From Candida dubliniensis CD36 (taxonomy: Eukaryota; Ascomycota; Pichiomycetes; Serinales; Debaryomycetaceae), in NCBI RefSeq assembly GCF_000026945.1, contig NC_012865.1:186001-250000 (forward strand): a stretch of 64,000 nt of DNA, in the 5' to 3' direction. The notes under the pieces are model-generated. The model did no database searches, had not been told where the DNA came from, and saw only the letters and a program-made list of their open reading frames with translations. Positions 41,828 through 52,836 of the stretch are shown here, piece by piece (positions within the stretch are counted from its first letter, which is position 1; the number at the start of each line of letters is the position of its first letter). A program made the position numbers and the translations under genes.

Positions 41828-43995
41828 AAACAATAAACAATAAATATATATATAAGCTTTGTTAATAAAAAGATAGGAAGAAATAACATTATTTAATACA
41901 AAGATGGATAAATCTCAGATTTGAATCAAGTTTATATAATTAACCAAGAAAATAGGCAATTATCAATCTGTATTATGCTCTATTGTATTAGCCAATCATT
42001 TTCTTTTGGGAAAACAGGGGGGGGGGAGGGGGGTAGATCTCAATGAGGTTAAAAGCAACTATAGCAATCAGATAACAAAAAAAGGACTAAAGTCAATAAG
42101 TGGGGCAGAACACAGTATGGCGGGGGTGGGGGTGGCTTGAAAAGGAAAAAGTAGTTAATATTGTATGCGTGTCTTTCTAAAAATTGTTACTAGTCAAAGT
42201 ATGTACTTCGAAATTAGAGGGTGTATTAATATGATCAAATAAAGAACAAAATAGTAGTATATTGGTTTTCTTTATTAAGAAAACTATAGTATTTCCGACT
42301 ACCTTTTTTGCAGCTTACAACAGGATCAGTTTCAACTTTCCAATAAGAATTTTGATAACAAGATTCCTTAAGAACCATGTTTAAGGATGTTTTTGTCCAT
42401 TCCGGAAGTTCAAAATAATTGCTGTTCTTCTTCTTCCGAGCCATAAATGATTAACAATTTCTTGCTTCCAACAACAGCACTATGCAGTGCTCCATTGTTA
42501 TATTTTAGGATTCAAATTCTTAAATAAAACCCCAACCACTTCCTCCTTCTTCCTGTCAAAAATATTAAACTATGAATCACGTAACTGAGGCCTATTGCAA
42601 AAGATCTAAAAAAAGAAAAAAAAAAAAAGAAAAAATATTTCAACCATGGATGCACGACGTTTTAATATTTTAATGAGATGTGTACCATTTCCATAAATCA
42701 AATACTATTGTCAACCCTCCTATAAGAAGAACATTCCAATATAAAAGATTCAATGGGAAATTGGATTGGATAGATTGTCATTATTGATGTTTAGAGAGAG
42801 AGAGAGAGAGAGAGTAATTTTAAAAATATATATATAATGATGACTTCCTTTTAACCGAAGAGGAAAACAAGACTAGAAATGACACGTTTTATTATTATTT
42901 ATTATAGTCATGGTAGTCAATTGAAATTATCGAAAAAATGAATGGTCTTATTATTGGTCCATATTATAAAGTTATTCTATTATATAACGTAACGTATATA
43001 CAATATACGATGAGAAGAAGTCAATTTCCTTGTGTCTAACTTTAAAATGATCAAGTATTTGTACAATCTATTTAGATAGACTTGTTTGTGGTATGTGTAT
43101 AATTAAAGGGAGTAACAAAATGCAAATTCCACAATTAATGCATCAAAAAAAACCCAACAAACAAACGTATGCACACAAATAACACTGATCCTTGTTGGGG
43201 GAAAAGATGTGCCTGAATTTATATAAACAACTCAACAAAATATATCAAAAGAGAGAGAGAGATGAGAAGGCCGTTTGAATTGAATTTGTCATTATCATCT
43301 TTAAGCGTTATAAAGTCAAAGAATTAAGGGTTGCAATTCCCTTCCTTTCTTTTATTGAAGAAGAAGAAGGTGGTGGAGGGTATTATATTATTACACAAAC
43401 TTTTAGTTTTATCTCTTCAAATGATTTACTTCTAATATATGGACAAAAGTATTTGGTTAAAAATAAAAGAAAAAAAAACAAAAACAATATTGACAATGAA
43501 AAAGAAATGAGTTCTATTTTTTTAACTCAATGAAGAAATAAATATTTTACACCAAGGATATATCTTTTGGCGCTTAAATTTGGTTTAATTCAAGAGAGAT
43601 GTCCAATTTGTAGTTGTTTTTTTGGCATATGAAAGAAAACTTAATTGCAAAACAGTTCCTTTAGAAGAAGAAAAAGAAATTAATCAATTATTGTCTTATT
43701 ATTGGCTCGCCAAGTCTTTAATAGATACTTACTAACCTACTCTCCTGGATCTAAGTAACGTAACTAATTGACTATTATTATTATTACTATGTAGTTAGTG
43801 CTCATTGTCTGGTGATATCTTTCTCTTCTCCTATTTGTAAAATTCATTTCCATTTCATTCTATTCGTCTGTTTAGATATATAAATTTTTTTTTTTTTTTC
43901 ATTTTTCCAATTTTTTTTATTTCTTTCTTTCATTCTTCTTCCTCTTCTTCCTTTCTTTCTTTATCAGTTGTAATAATTATTCATTATATTTCAAT
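41828..43995. other. Intergenic region between SEC9 and FAD2
   Basis: 2.2 kb. It holds G-rich tracts (about 42,017-42,033 and 42,121-42,133), a (GA)n run near 42,795-42,814, and T- and CT-rich leader sequence just upstream of FAD2. The only ATG frame worth listing is at 42,235-42,444 on the minus strand. Confidence 0.5.
42235..42444 (-). CDS. Possible small basic protein, 69 residues
   Basis: ATG-initiated frame MARKKKNSNYFELPEWTK with a Cys pair further on (SCYQN, VSCKKG) and a hydrophobic end. It is short, in a large intergenic gap, and resembles nothing I recognise. The basic start and varied composition are better than most random frames here, but there is no independent support. Confidence 0.25.
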   Translation of the reverse strand: MARKKKNSNYFELPEWTKTSLNMVLKESCYQNSYWKVETDPVVSCKKGSRKYYSFLNKENQYTTILFFI

Positions 43996-45297
43996 ATGAC
44001 AGCTGCTACAACTTCCTTTTCATCAGGATTCAATAACAACCCCAATAATGATTCTACTGATAGTTCTGCTACTATTAGTAAATCAGGTAATATTGCCAGT
44101 TTCACTTCTACTTCCTCATCATATCAAACCAATTTAACTGCTATTGATACTTATGGTAATGAATTTAAAGTTCCTGATTATACTATTAAAGATATTTTAT
44201 CAGCTATTCCAACTCATTGTTATGAACGTAGATTATTACAATCATTATCTTACGTTTTCCGTGATATTTTTTGTATGATAGTATTAGGTTTTATTGCTAA
44301 TAATTATATTCATTTAATTCCTAATCAATTTATTAGATTTTTAGCTTGGACAAGTTATGTTTGGTGTCAAGGATTATTTGGTACGGGGATTTGGGTTTTA
44401 GCTCATGAATGTGGTCATCAAGCTTTTAGTGATTATGGTAATATTAATGATTTTGTTGGTTGGATATTACATTCTTATTTATTAGTACCATATTTTTCAT
44501 GGAAATTTAGTCATGGTAAACATCATAAAGCTACTGGTCATCTTACTAGAGATATGGTATTTGTTCCTAAAACAAAGGAAGAATTTTTACAAAATCGTGG
44601 AGTTAAAGATTTAGATGATTTATTAGGTGATTCCCCCATGTATTCATTATTAACATTAATTTTCCAACAAACTTTTGGTTGGATTAGTTATTTAATAGCT
44701 AATGTAAGTGGACAAAAATATCCTGATGTTTCATTTTTAAAAGTTAATCATTTTAATCCAAATTCACTTATTTTTGATAAAAAAGATTATTGGTATATTT
44801 TATTATCTGATTTAGGAATTTTATTACAATTTTTTAATCTTTATATTTGGTATCAAAATTTTGGTGGATTTAATTTATTAATTAATTATATTTTACCTTA
44901 TTTTTTAGTTAATCATTGGTTAGTTTTCATTACTTATTTACAACATTCTGATCCACAAATGCCTCATTATGAAGCTAGTCAATGGACTTTTGCTCGTGGT
45001 GCTGCTGCTACTATTGATCGTGAATTTGGATTTGTTGGTAAACATATTTTCCATGATATTATTGAAACTCATGTTTTACATCATAATGTTTCTCGTATTC
45101 CATTTTATAATGCTCGTGAAGCTAGTGAAGCCATTAAAAAAGTTATGGGGATTCATTATCAACATAGTGATGAAAATATGTGGGTTTCATTATGGAAATC
45201 AGCTAGATGGTGTCAATATGTCGATGGTAATAATGGTGTTATGATGTATAGAAATGTTAATGGATTTGGTGTTGATCCTAAAAAGCAAACTCATTAA
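43996..45297 (+). CDS. FAD2: Fatty acid delta-12 desaturase (oleate to linoleate)
   Basis: 433 residues. Three His boxes bind the di-iron centre: AHECGH (near 136), HGKHH (near 173) and HVLHH (near 360). Hydrophobic segments between them form the ER membrane part. This is the ER desaturase that makes 18:2 from 18:1 phospholipid acyl chains with cytochrome b5. A delta-15 enzyme (FAD3) would be the close alternative, and I favour FAD2 because of the gene neighbourhood. A Ser/Thr-rich 50-residue N-terminus precedes the conserved part. Codon use is strongly A/T-ending but normal for an expressed gene here. Confidence 0.92.
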   Translation: MTAATTSFSSGFNNNPNNDSTDSSATISKSGNIASFTSTSSSYQTNLTAIDTYGNEFKVPDYTIKDILSAIPTHCYERRLLQSLSYVFRDIFCMIVLGFIANNYIHLIPNQFIRFLAWTSYVWCQGLFGTGIWVLAHECGHQAFSDYGNINDFVGWILHSYLLVPYFSWKFSHGKHHKATGHLTRDMVFVPKTKEEFLQNRGVKDLDDLLGDSPMYSLLTLIFQQTFGWISYLIANVSGQKYPDVSFLKVNHFNPNSLIFDKKDYWYILLSDLGILLQFFNLYIWYQNFGGFNLLINYILPYFLVNHWLVFITYLQHSDPQMPHYEASQWTFARGAAATIDREFGFVGKHIFHDIIETHVLHHNVSRIPFYNAREASEAIKKVMGIHYQHSDENMWVSLWKSARWCQYVDGNNGVMMYRNVNGFGVDPKKQTH

Positions 45298-45624
45298 TGA
45301 TTGCTCCTATCATGGTGGTATATAGATCCAATTTAGATTTTAGATTTTAGATTAAATTAGATTAGATTAGATTTATATTGATTTTTTAGATATAGATATT
45401 ATATATATATGTATGCTTTTGCAAATACATCATCGAATGTATTAGAATAAAGAGCTTTGTATTCTTTTCTAGATAAATGTATATACCGATTAACTAGGGA
45501 AATCATTAAAGGTGAGTTTTTGGGAAAGTCCCGAATACATCTACTACTTGTCTAACCCTATCATCATCAACAACAACAACAATCCCACATTTAACTTTTG
45601 ATATTTACCAAACACCTATTCATA
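45298..45624. other. Intergenic region after FAD2 (convergent genes)
   Basis: The FAD2 3' flank has TTTAGA and TTAGA tandem units at about 45,335-45,373, then A/T-rich sequence. No coding frame. Confidence 0.5.
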
Positions 45625-46428
45625 TCATATCATCATCCAAGTTTTAGTTTTATTACGATAATTTATATAATCAATTCCAAAAAACTTCACTAAATAAATT
45701 TCTTCAAATTGAATTCTTTCATTAAAAAATTTCCATAATATAATTCCACCAATAATTAATACAATTATATTATTTAAAAAAATTTGTAAACCTAAAAACC
45801 AAATGAAAAATCCAAAATATGATGGATGACGAAATATCAGATAAATCCCTGTAGTTATTAATTTATGACCCATATCATCATCAGCATCAACATCATTGTT
45901 GTCGTCGGTATTATCTATTTGTTCAAGTGCAACGGAACTAGACGTTTTTGATTCCTTTTTCTCTTTTTGAATATAATGATTAAATGATGATTTTGCAGTA
46001 TACATACTTAAACTTCGAATAAATTGTCCTATAATAATCAAAATTAATCCAATTCCATAAACAAATTTTGAATCAGTATAAAACTTCAAATTAAAATAAT
46101 CATAATTATGAATTATTATATGTTCTATTATTGATAATAAATTAATTATAAACATTTCTTTATCTTCTAATATAAATGAATCATCATCAACTTGAGAATT
46201 ATTAAATAATACAGTATTAATAAATTCTAAATTATGGAAAATTATTAAAAAAATTATAAATAAATTAATTTGATACCAAAATTTATTAAATGTAAATAAT
46301 AAATTATATAAATTAATTGTGAATAAACTACCTAATAAAAATGATTTTAATACAATTTTAAGTAAATTGACTTTTTCAGGATTATATCTTGATAAATTCC
46401 GTTTTGAAAAAATTGTTGATAATGTCAT
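45625..46428 (-). CDS. STE14: Isoprenylcysteine carboxyl methyltransferase (Ste14 type)
   Basis: 267 residues with about six membrane segments. The ICMT signature is in the C-terminal third: LITTGIYLIFRHPSYFGFF, then FNERIQFEEIYLVKFFG. It methylates the C-terminal prenylcysteine of CaaX proteins such as a-factor, Ras and Rho at the ER. An acidic insertion (Asp/Asn-rich, about 172-188) is absent from yeast Ste14 (239 residues). The wording of the C-terminal region is closer to S. cerevisiae Ste14 than the divergent neighbour at 46,795. Confidence 0.85.
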   Translation of the reverse strand: MTLSTIFSKRNLSRYNPEKVNLLKIVLKSFLLGSLFTINLYNLLFTFNKFWYQINLFIIFLIIFHNLEFINTVLFNNSQVDDDSFILEDKEMFIINLLSIIEHIIIHNYDYFNLKFYTDSKFVYGIGLILIIIGQFIRSLSMYTAKSSFNHYIQKEKKESKTSSSVALEQIDNTDDNNDVDADDDMGHKLITTGIYLIFRHPSYFGFFIWFLGLQIFLNNIIVLIIGGIILWKFFNERIQFEEIYLVKFFGIDYINYRNKTKTWMMI

Positions 46429-46794
46429 TAAGTAAAGGACAAAACAAAAAAAAAGGGGGAGGGAAATTGGATTTGATTCTAATAATTAGGTTTGCTGGGT
46501 ATATATATATATATGATTGGTATTGTAAATTGGTTGAAGAAGAAGAAGAAGAAGTGAAAAATTCTTGATGTTGATATTGATGAACACTCCAAACACGCTA
46601 AATCATTTTTCCTTTTTTTTTTTTTTGAAGTATGGTAATCTATTTTTGATTCACACAAATATTGTTAAGTACAGCTACACATCTTTCAATTGATTAAAGA
46701 ATCACATTGATTTTCCAACCTTGGCTCAACATCAACATCTAGACCAGGATATGATATAATTCCCCCGATTATACCATCACATACACAACATACA
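46429..46794. other. Intergenic region, divergent promoters of the two methyltransferase genes
   Basis: It contains a (TA)n stretch near 46,500-46,514 and a GAA repeat near 46,537-46,553. No coding frame. Confidence 0.45.
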
Positions 46795-47556
46795 ATGACG
46801 CCACTAACATATAATCCTAAAGACAATAATTTATTAGAAATCTTCCTTACTTGTTTTATCATGGGTATTACATTCACCATATCCATCATACTACTATTAA
46901 TAACATCTTTCTCCTTTTCTAATAATAAATACATTTGGTTAATTATTTATTCTTTTTTATTACATGGATTTTTCTTAATGGAATTTATTAATACATCATT
47001 ATATCAATATAATTCAGTTACTTCAAAATCATTTTTAATTTATGGTAATAAAGGTAATAAACAATTTTGGAATTTACAATTATTAACCATTTGGGAATAT
47101 TTATTATTAAGATTAGATAAATTTAATTGGATAATTATCAATTATTTGCCTAACAATAATGCCTGTTGTTGGTGGTATTTGGTTATACAAATATTAGGAT
47201 TAAGTATTAGTTTATTGGGATTATTTATTCGTCATTTAGCTATGAAAACTTGTGGATTATCATTTAATCATTATTTAACCACCACTTTTAATAATAAACA
47301 ACATGACAAGTTAATTACTCATGGAATTTATAAATATATTAGACATCCTAGTTATTTAGGATTTTGGTTATTTTGTATTGGTATACAATTAATGTTATTA
47401 AATATTGGTAATTTAATATTATCAATTTATATTTTGAATTGGTTTTTCAAAATTCGAATTCAATATGAAGAAAATCAATTAATAATTAAATATGGTGATA
47501 AATATATTAATTATCAACAAACTACAAAATCAAAAATATTAATTCCATTTATATAA
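46795..47556 (+). CDS. Second Ste14-like prenylcysteine methyltransferase
   Basis: 253 residues with about six membrane segments. It carries the same ICMT signature (LITHGIYKYIRHPSYLGFW, then IRIQYEENQLIIKYG), and it ends IPFI like yeast Ste14. It is head-to-head with the Ste14 gene, and the two proteins share only the family core, so this is an old duplication. It is predicted to act in the ER on prenylated proteins. Whether it has kept the same substrates cannot be told from sequence. Confidence 0.8.
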   Translation: MTPLTYNPKDNNLLEIFLTCFIMGITFTISIILLLITSFSFSNNKYIWLIIYSFLLHGFFLMEFINTSLYQYNSVTSKSFLIYGNKGNKQFWNLQLLTIWEYLLLRLDKFNWIIINYLPNNNACCWWYLVIQILGLSISLLGLFIRHLAMKTCGLSFNHYLTTTFNNKQHDKLITHGIYKYIRHPSYLGFWLFCIGIQLMLLNIGNLILSIYILNWFFKIRIQYEENQLIIKYGDKYINYQQTTKSKILIPFI

Positions 47557-47561
47557 CATAA

Positions 47562-48122
47562 CTATAAACTTTTATTCATGAATTTTCTTTTTGTAAAAGC
47601 TAACCAATGTTTACTTGGAACATTTGGATCATCTTTATAAATTCTTTTAATTAATCGATCACTTAATTCTTGTCTAAATTGAGTTAAATAATTTTTCAAT
47701 AATTCGTATTCATTTTTATTTGCTGGAGCAATATATAAAGAATTTAATGGGAATCCAATATCTCCTGGTAAATGGAAATTATCAACACTTAAATTAATTA
47801 ATAATTTCGTGGCTTCTTTTGCATTAGTAAATTTAGTTAATTTAGTTAAACATTGATTTATAAATAATATTCCATAAATTAATAATCGATCAGAATTTCC
47901 TTTAATTTCAAAATTTTTGAAAAATGAATTGGCTCGAAATAAATCTAATATTTCTTCAATTATATCATAATCATTATCTGATGAGTTTGTTTGTGGTGGA
48001 TAAATTGGACCTCGGAAATTAGTATGGAATGGTAATAATGATAAATTACCAATGGTTCGAATTCCAGAATTGATACTTTGATTTTGTTCTTCTGCTAAAA
48101 ATGTTGAATGATAAGCTGGCAT
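47562..48122 (-). CDS. ARC18: Arp2/3 complex subunit ARPC3 (Arc18)
   Basis: 186 residues, the usual length for p21-ARC. It begins MPAYHSTFLAEEQNQSIN and contains GNLSLLPFHTNFRGPI, FFKNFEIKGNSDRLLIYGILFINQCL and PLNSLYIAP, all family hallmarks. It ends with KHWLAFTKRKFMNKSL. It is a structural subunit of the actin-nucleating Arp2/3 complex in cortical patches. Its stop codon lies only 5 bp from the end of the convergent methyltransferase gene, so the two mRNA 3' ends must overlap. Confidence 0.95.
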   Translation of the reverse strand: MPAYHSTFLAEEQNQSINSGIRTIGNLSLLPFHTNFRGPIYPPQTNSSDNDYDIIEEILDLFRANSFFKNFEIKGNSDRLLIYGILFINQCLTKLTKFTNAKEATKLLINLSVDNFHLPGDIGFPLNSLYIAPANKNEYELLKNYLTQFRQELSDRLIKRIYKDDPNVPSKHWLAFTKRKFMNKSL

Positions 48123-48327
48123 GGGAGTTATTGGATTTTATATGATAAAGTAGGGAAATATATATATATATATATATTCTTGAAAATAATGTGGAGTATA
48201 TTATCAATGATGAATATAATTCCAATTGGTGGTTGATCTTGTAATGTGTTTAAGGGTTGCTAGATTCTCTTCTGGTTTGATGTAGTTTTGTTTCGTCCAA
48301 CAAAAAACCCAAATTTTCAATTGTTTA

Positions 48328-48337
48328 GGTCACGTGA
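48328..48337. promoter_or_regulatory. Putative Cbf1 site upstream of ARC18
   Basis: GGTCACGTGA, about 210 bp upstream of the ARC18 ATG. It has the same core and flanks as the sites at 39,861 and 48,587. Confidence 0.4.
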
Positions 48338-48586
48338 TATATAAGTGGGTACTGCTACACGACCTGGGTGTGTAAAAACAACAACATTGCCCCCTTTATA
48401 GGGCAACTAAGACATTAAATAGCTTCTTATCCAATACAATCTGTTTACAGGGTTTATAATATAGTAAATCACAATGTTGATCATAAGTCACATAATATCA
48501 TTAGTGTTAATGATATTTTTTTTGGTTAATAATTTAAATCATATTTTGCTAATATTCTCAGATAAATATGTAAGTCAACAAAATCA

Positions 48587-48598
48587 GGTCACGTGACC
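48587..48598. promoter_or_regulatory. Palindromic Cbf1-type site
   Basis: GGTCACGTGACC is a perfect 12-bp palindrome containing CACGTG, about 250 bp from the site at 48,331. It lies on the ARC18 side of the divergent promoter. Confidence 0.45.
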
Positions 48599-50007
48599 GT
48601 TACTTTCAAATTATTCCTACAAAATGTCAAAGAGATATAACAAAAGCTATCAACAAACAATAATCAATTGTTTAAGAACGGAATCCCTATCCATCCTCAA
48701 AAGAAGTTTCAGTTTAAGTGAATTATATTATCCTGTATAGCTTTATACTCTTTTCTTCCAACAATATCACCACCAAACAATTAAACCCAAATAGCAACAG
48801 AAAACAGTTCTATAACACGAACAATACTTAATTCCTTTTTAGGAATTTCATCTATAAGAAGGAAGAAGAGCAATAATTGATGGCGAATTCCGTTGAAGTC
48901 GATTTGAGATTCCCAACTCAGAGTAGTGTACTTGTGTTGCTAAAATGGCGGATGTGTGTGTGTGTGTTGCAAAAAAGTAACAAATCAATTGATTTACCTA
49001 ATTCGTTTAAAATGTAAACAATTGGTTGTAAAAAAAAATTTTATATTTTTGATTCCAATTTAATAGTATGCAATACTTTATTATGTGTCTAGTCTAGTTT
49101 GACGAGAGAGAGAAAGACGTTAAGGTATTTCTTTAATTTTACTTTCAATCTCATCACCAATTTCATTCAACCAACTTCATTCCACTTCCACTTCTACTTT
49201 CAATTCCAACAATATACTATCATCAACTATTTATAATTCATATTTATTACTAGTACTTTAATAAATAGTCAGATTATTAGTTATTGTTGATTAATTTATT
49301 TATTGCTTTTTGGAATTTCATTATTAATATTATACGTATAGGTCATATATATATATATATCAGCATCACCCAATCAACCTGAAATTACTACTAAAACTTC
49401 AACTTTCAACTTTCAACTTTCCAATTTTTCTATTTATTCTTTTCTTTTCTTCTACAATCATCCCCATCCATAAATCAATATTAACATATTTAACATCACC
49501 AACACTACATTCACTTTTCAACAGCCTACAGTTCAACCTGAATCAAACAATAGAAAAACTCATTGTGTGTGGAAAATCAAAAAAAAAATAGGTTACTGAA
49601 ATTGAAATTGATCTACGAACAAATATCATCATCAGTTCCATAACAAATTTTCTTTTTTTTTTCCAAAATTACATTGTTCTTTTCATTTTCATTTTTTTTT
49701 TTTTTTGTTTTTTGTTCTGGTTACAATAGTTTCCTTTCATCTGTTTAACACTTTTCTTACCCGCTCAATCCCATATTATTATCATTGAAAAGATTCATTA
49801 TACTACTTTCGTTGTGATTACGAGTATATTGACCCATTAAATTGCATTGTTATTTCATTTTTAATTAGAACTTTCTTCTTCCCTTTTTAATAATTAATTC
49901 ATTAATTTCCAAAAGAACAAAAAGCTAGATCATTAGCATCATCACCAATTTTTTTTTTTTTTTTTTTGCTTATTATCATTCAACTATAGTATTTATTCAA
50001 GCCTGTT

Positions 50008-52116
50008 ATGTCATTGGTATCTCCTAACAGTAAACCCACGATTTTCAAGAATAATAATATTCTTCTAAAAAATGACTCCATCGATCCACCCACCAAATCC
50101 AAAAGTCCAACCAGAAAACCTTCCAATGTGTCATTATCAGCGGCACCATCAGCCAACAATGCATCAATTTCACCATCTAAAAGACATTATCTTCAACAAA
50201 TGAGTCCAAATATTTCCAACAGAACAGTTCATTTGCCTAATGATACACCTTTAAAGCAACAATCTTTGAAAAGATCATCAATATCTTCTTCAAATTCTGG
50301 TGCTGGTGTTGGTGCTAGTGCAGAAGTTGCCGCTGATTCTTCATCGACAACAACCATTAAACCCATTGCAAAACCAACATCAAAATTTCAACGACCACAA
50401 TTACCGCCATCATTACGACCACCAATTAATGGTAGATCCAAAACAGCAATCTTACCTTCTCTCTCCAAATCAACATCGAGTTTAACAACAACTCATTCAC
50501 TGACACAATCATTATCTAATCCATTTATTCTACGTCGAGCCAATTCACTCATAAGTCAAGGTGGATCTTCATCATTATCAGATTTACATCAACAACAACA
50601 ATCATCAACAACATCTTCTGATCGATTTATTCCATCTCGATACAATTCAGTTACTGGTAAACTAGATACATCTAATGAAGTACCATTACCTAATGCTGCC
50701 CCAGAAGTACATATTAAGGCACAAACTTCAAAAATTTATCAACATCATGTAGCTGAAGCATGTGGATTAGAAATGAATTCGAGAATATTATTATATCAAC
50801 CATTACCACCAGAACGGAAAAAACCTGTGAATTTAGTTCGACAATTATCTAATCAATCATCAAGTTTAACACCAGGTGCATCTAATATACCAAATTCTCA
50901 ATTGTTTAGAACAAGTTTTTTAACTAAATCAGGGACATTAACACCTTCAGCTGCAGCTGCAAGAGCCAATAAAATACCCAATGCTCCAGAAAGAGTTCTT
51001 GATGCTCCTGGGTTAATTGATGATTTTTATTTGAATTTATTAGCATGGTCTCTGACAAATTTATTAGCCATTGGGTTAGAAGATGCAGTTTATGTATGGA
51101 ATGCATCTACTGGATCTGTTGGACTTTTATGTGAACTTGCCGATAAAACTTTGGTAACATCATTAAGATGGTCACAAGATGGTTCATATATTTCTATTGG
51201 TAAAGATGATGGATTAATTGAGATTTGGGATATTGAATCAAATAGTAAATTACGAACATTGAATTGTGATAATCATTTAACTCGAATTGCTCTGCAAAGT
51301 TGGAATCAACATGTTTTAACTAGTGGATCAAGAATGGGTCATATTTATTTTTCTGATGTTAGAGTGGCTAATCATTTAGTTAATAAAAATCAAGAAGCTC
51401 ATTCTGCAGAAATTTGTGGTATTGAATATCGTCCTGTTGGAACCACCACCACCACTACTACTCCTACTAGTATTAATGATTCATTACAATTTGCAAGTGG
51501 TGGGAATGATAATTTAGTATGCATTTGGGATGCGAGAAATGTTACTACACCAATATTTTCAAAATCTAATCATAAAGCTGCTGTTAAAGCATTATCTTGG
51601 TGTCCTTATCAATCAACATTATTAGCGACTGGTGGTGGATCTACTGATAAAACAATTAATTTCTGGAATACCACCACTGGAGCTAGAGTAAATACCATTG
51701 AAACTGGTTCACAAATATCTTCATTAAATTGGGGGTATGCTAATGGTACTGGATTAGAAATTGTGGCAACTCATGGATTCCCTAGTAATAGTATTTCTTT
51801 ATTTAATTATCCAACGTTACAAAAAACTGGTGAGATAATTAATGCTCATGATACAAGAATATTAAATGGTTGTTTATCTCCTGATAATCTTACTTTAGCA
51901 ACTGTTGCTGGTGATGAAAATTTGAAATTTTGGTCATTATTTGATCTTTATAAAAATAATAAACGGGATTATAATCATTTACGTCATGGTCAAGATCGTG
52001 ATAATGATTATGATGATGATGATGGTGTCAGTGATGTTAATGGATTAAATAATGATGATAATGATGGTGGTGGTCATGATAGTAAAAGAATTAAAAAAAT
52101 GATGAACCTTAGATGA
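50008..52116 (+). CDS. CDC20: Cdc20, activator of the anaphase-promoting complex
   Basis: 702 residues. The Ser/Pro-rich N-terminus has a C-box (DRFIPSR, near 205) that binds the APC/C. A segment like the Cdc20 KILL box lies at SRILLYQPLPPERKKPVN. Seven WD40 blades cover about 335-650, starting DFYLNLLAWSLTNLLAIGLEDAVY. An Asp/Asn-rich tail ends in LR, reminiscent of the C-terminal IR motif. It recruits mitotic substrates such as securin and cyclin B. Codon 429 is CTG in the segment RIA-x-QSWN, where the family has Ser. It is longer than yeast Cdc20 (610) because of the low-complexity ends. Cdh1 is the alternative, but the N-terminus fits Cdc20 better. Confidence 0.9.
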   Translation: MSLVSPNSKPTIFKNNNILLKNDSIDPPTKSKSPTRKPSNVSLSAAPSANNASISPSKRHYLQQMSPNISNRTVHLPNDTPLKQQSLKRSSISSSNSGAGVGASAEVAADSSSTTTIKPIAKPTSKFQRPQLPPSLRPPINGRSKTAILPSLSKSTSSLTTTHSLTQSLSNPFILRRANSLISQGGSSSLSDLHQQQQSSTTSSDRFIPSRYNSVTGKLDTSNEVPLPNAAPEVHIKAQTSKIYQHHVAEACGLEMNSRILLYQPLPPERKKPVNLVRQLSNQSSSLTPGASNIPNSQLFRTSFLTKSGTLTPSAAAARANKIPNAPERVLDAPGLIDDFYLNLLAWSLTNLLAIGLEDAVYVWNASTGSVGLLCELADKTLVTSLRWSQDGSYISIGKDDGLIEIWDIESNSKLRTLNCDNHLTRIALQSWNQHVLTSGSRMGHIYFSDVRVANHLVNKNQEAHSAEICGIEYRPVGTTTTTTTPTSINDSLQFASGGNDNLVCIWDARNVTTPIFSKSNHKAAVKALSWCPYQSTLLATGGGSTDKTINFWNTTTGARVNTIETGSQISSLNWGYANGTGLEIVATHGFPSNSISLFNYPTLQKTGEIINAHDTRILNGCLSPDNLTLATVAGDENLKFWSLFDLYKNNKRDYNHLRHGQDRDNDYDDDDGVSDVNGLNNDDNDGGGHDSKRIKKMMNLR

Positions 52117-52836
52117 TAGTAGGAGGAAGGGGAAGGGAAGAAGTATGCAAATTATTTTAGAAGGACACATTTCTTCTAAATTATGACAAAAAAAAAAAAC
52201 AACAACAAAAACAATAACATGATAATTGTTTTAATTAACGATTTTACATTTAATTCTTCAAAAGAAAACTAAACTTTATTGATAGTTTTAAAGACCTTAT
52301 ACATATATTTATAAGTATATATATAGTAATCTAAATACAATCTCTATACTTAATGATAAGTTTCCTCTGATTGTAAGACGGAAAAAAAAAAACAGAATAA
52401 TTAAAGTGCTACCAAATGGTTATACTAGAGACAGATTGAGGGTTGAACTGAATGATGACCATATCTTTATTGCTTGATTAGTTGATTCTAAAACAATAAT
52501 ACATGTGAGATATATGGTACAAGCCAATAGACTTCCCTAGATCCGTTCTTCCATTATATATAATATATATATGGGGATAATAATTGGTTCTTGATTGAAC
52601 ACATACCATTTTGAATTTTGTCTACTTACACGAAAGTGGCACTCGCAAATTTTACTGGCAACGTCATAGAAAATTACAAAAACCAAAGCATAGCCAACAT
52701 CGAAAAGATAAACCATACTTAGTGACTACATACCTCCTTCAATATTATCAAAAAACATTCTTTTACATCTAATTAATAATCAATTCATTACATTATTTTG
52801 ACACAAATTAAAACTGTATCAACATTATTTGATATC
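52117..52836. other. Intergenic region between CDC20 and RCN1
   Basis: CDC20 3' flank and RCN1 promoter. TA repeats lie near 52,312-52,324 and 52,556-52,571. The RCN1 frame extends upstream only to a TTG at 52,798, which is not used here as a start. Confidence 0.45.

Larger units (their letters stand above)
48123..50007. other. Intergenic region, divergent promoters of ARC18 and CDC20
   Basis: 1.9 kb. It holds two Cbf1-type CACGTG sites (48,331 and 48,590), TA repeats (48,161-48,176 and 49,349-49,360) and long pyrimidine tracts in the CDC20 leader. No coding frame is convincing. Confidence 0.5.
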
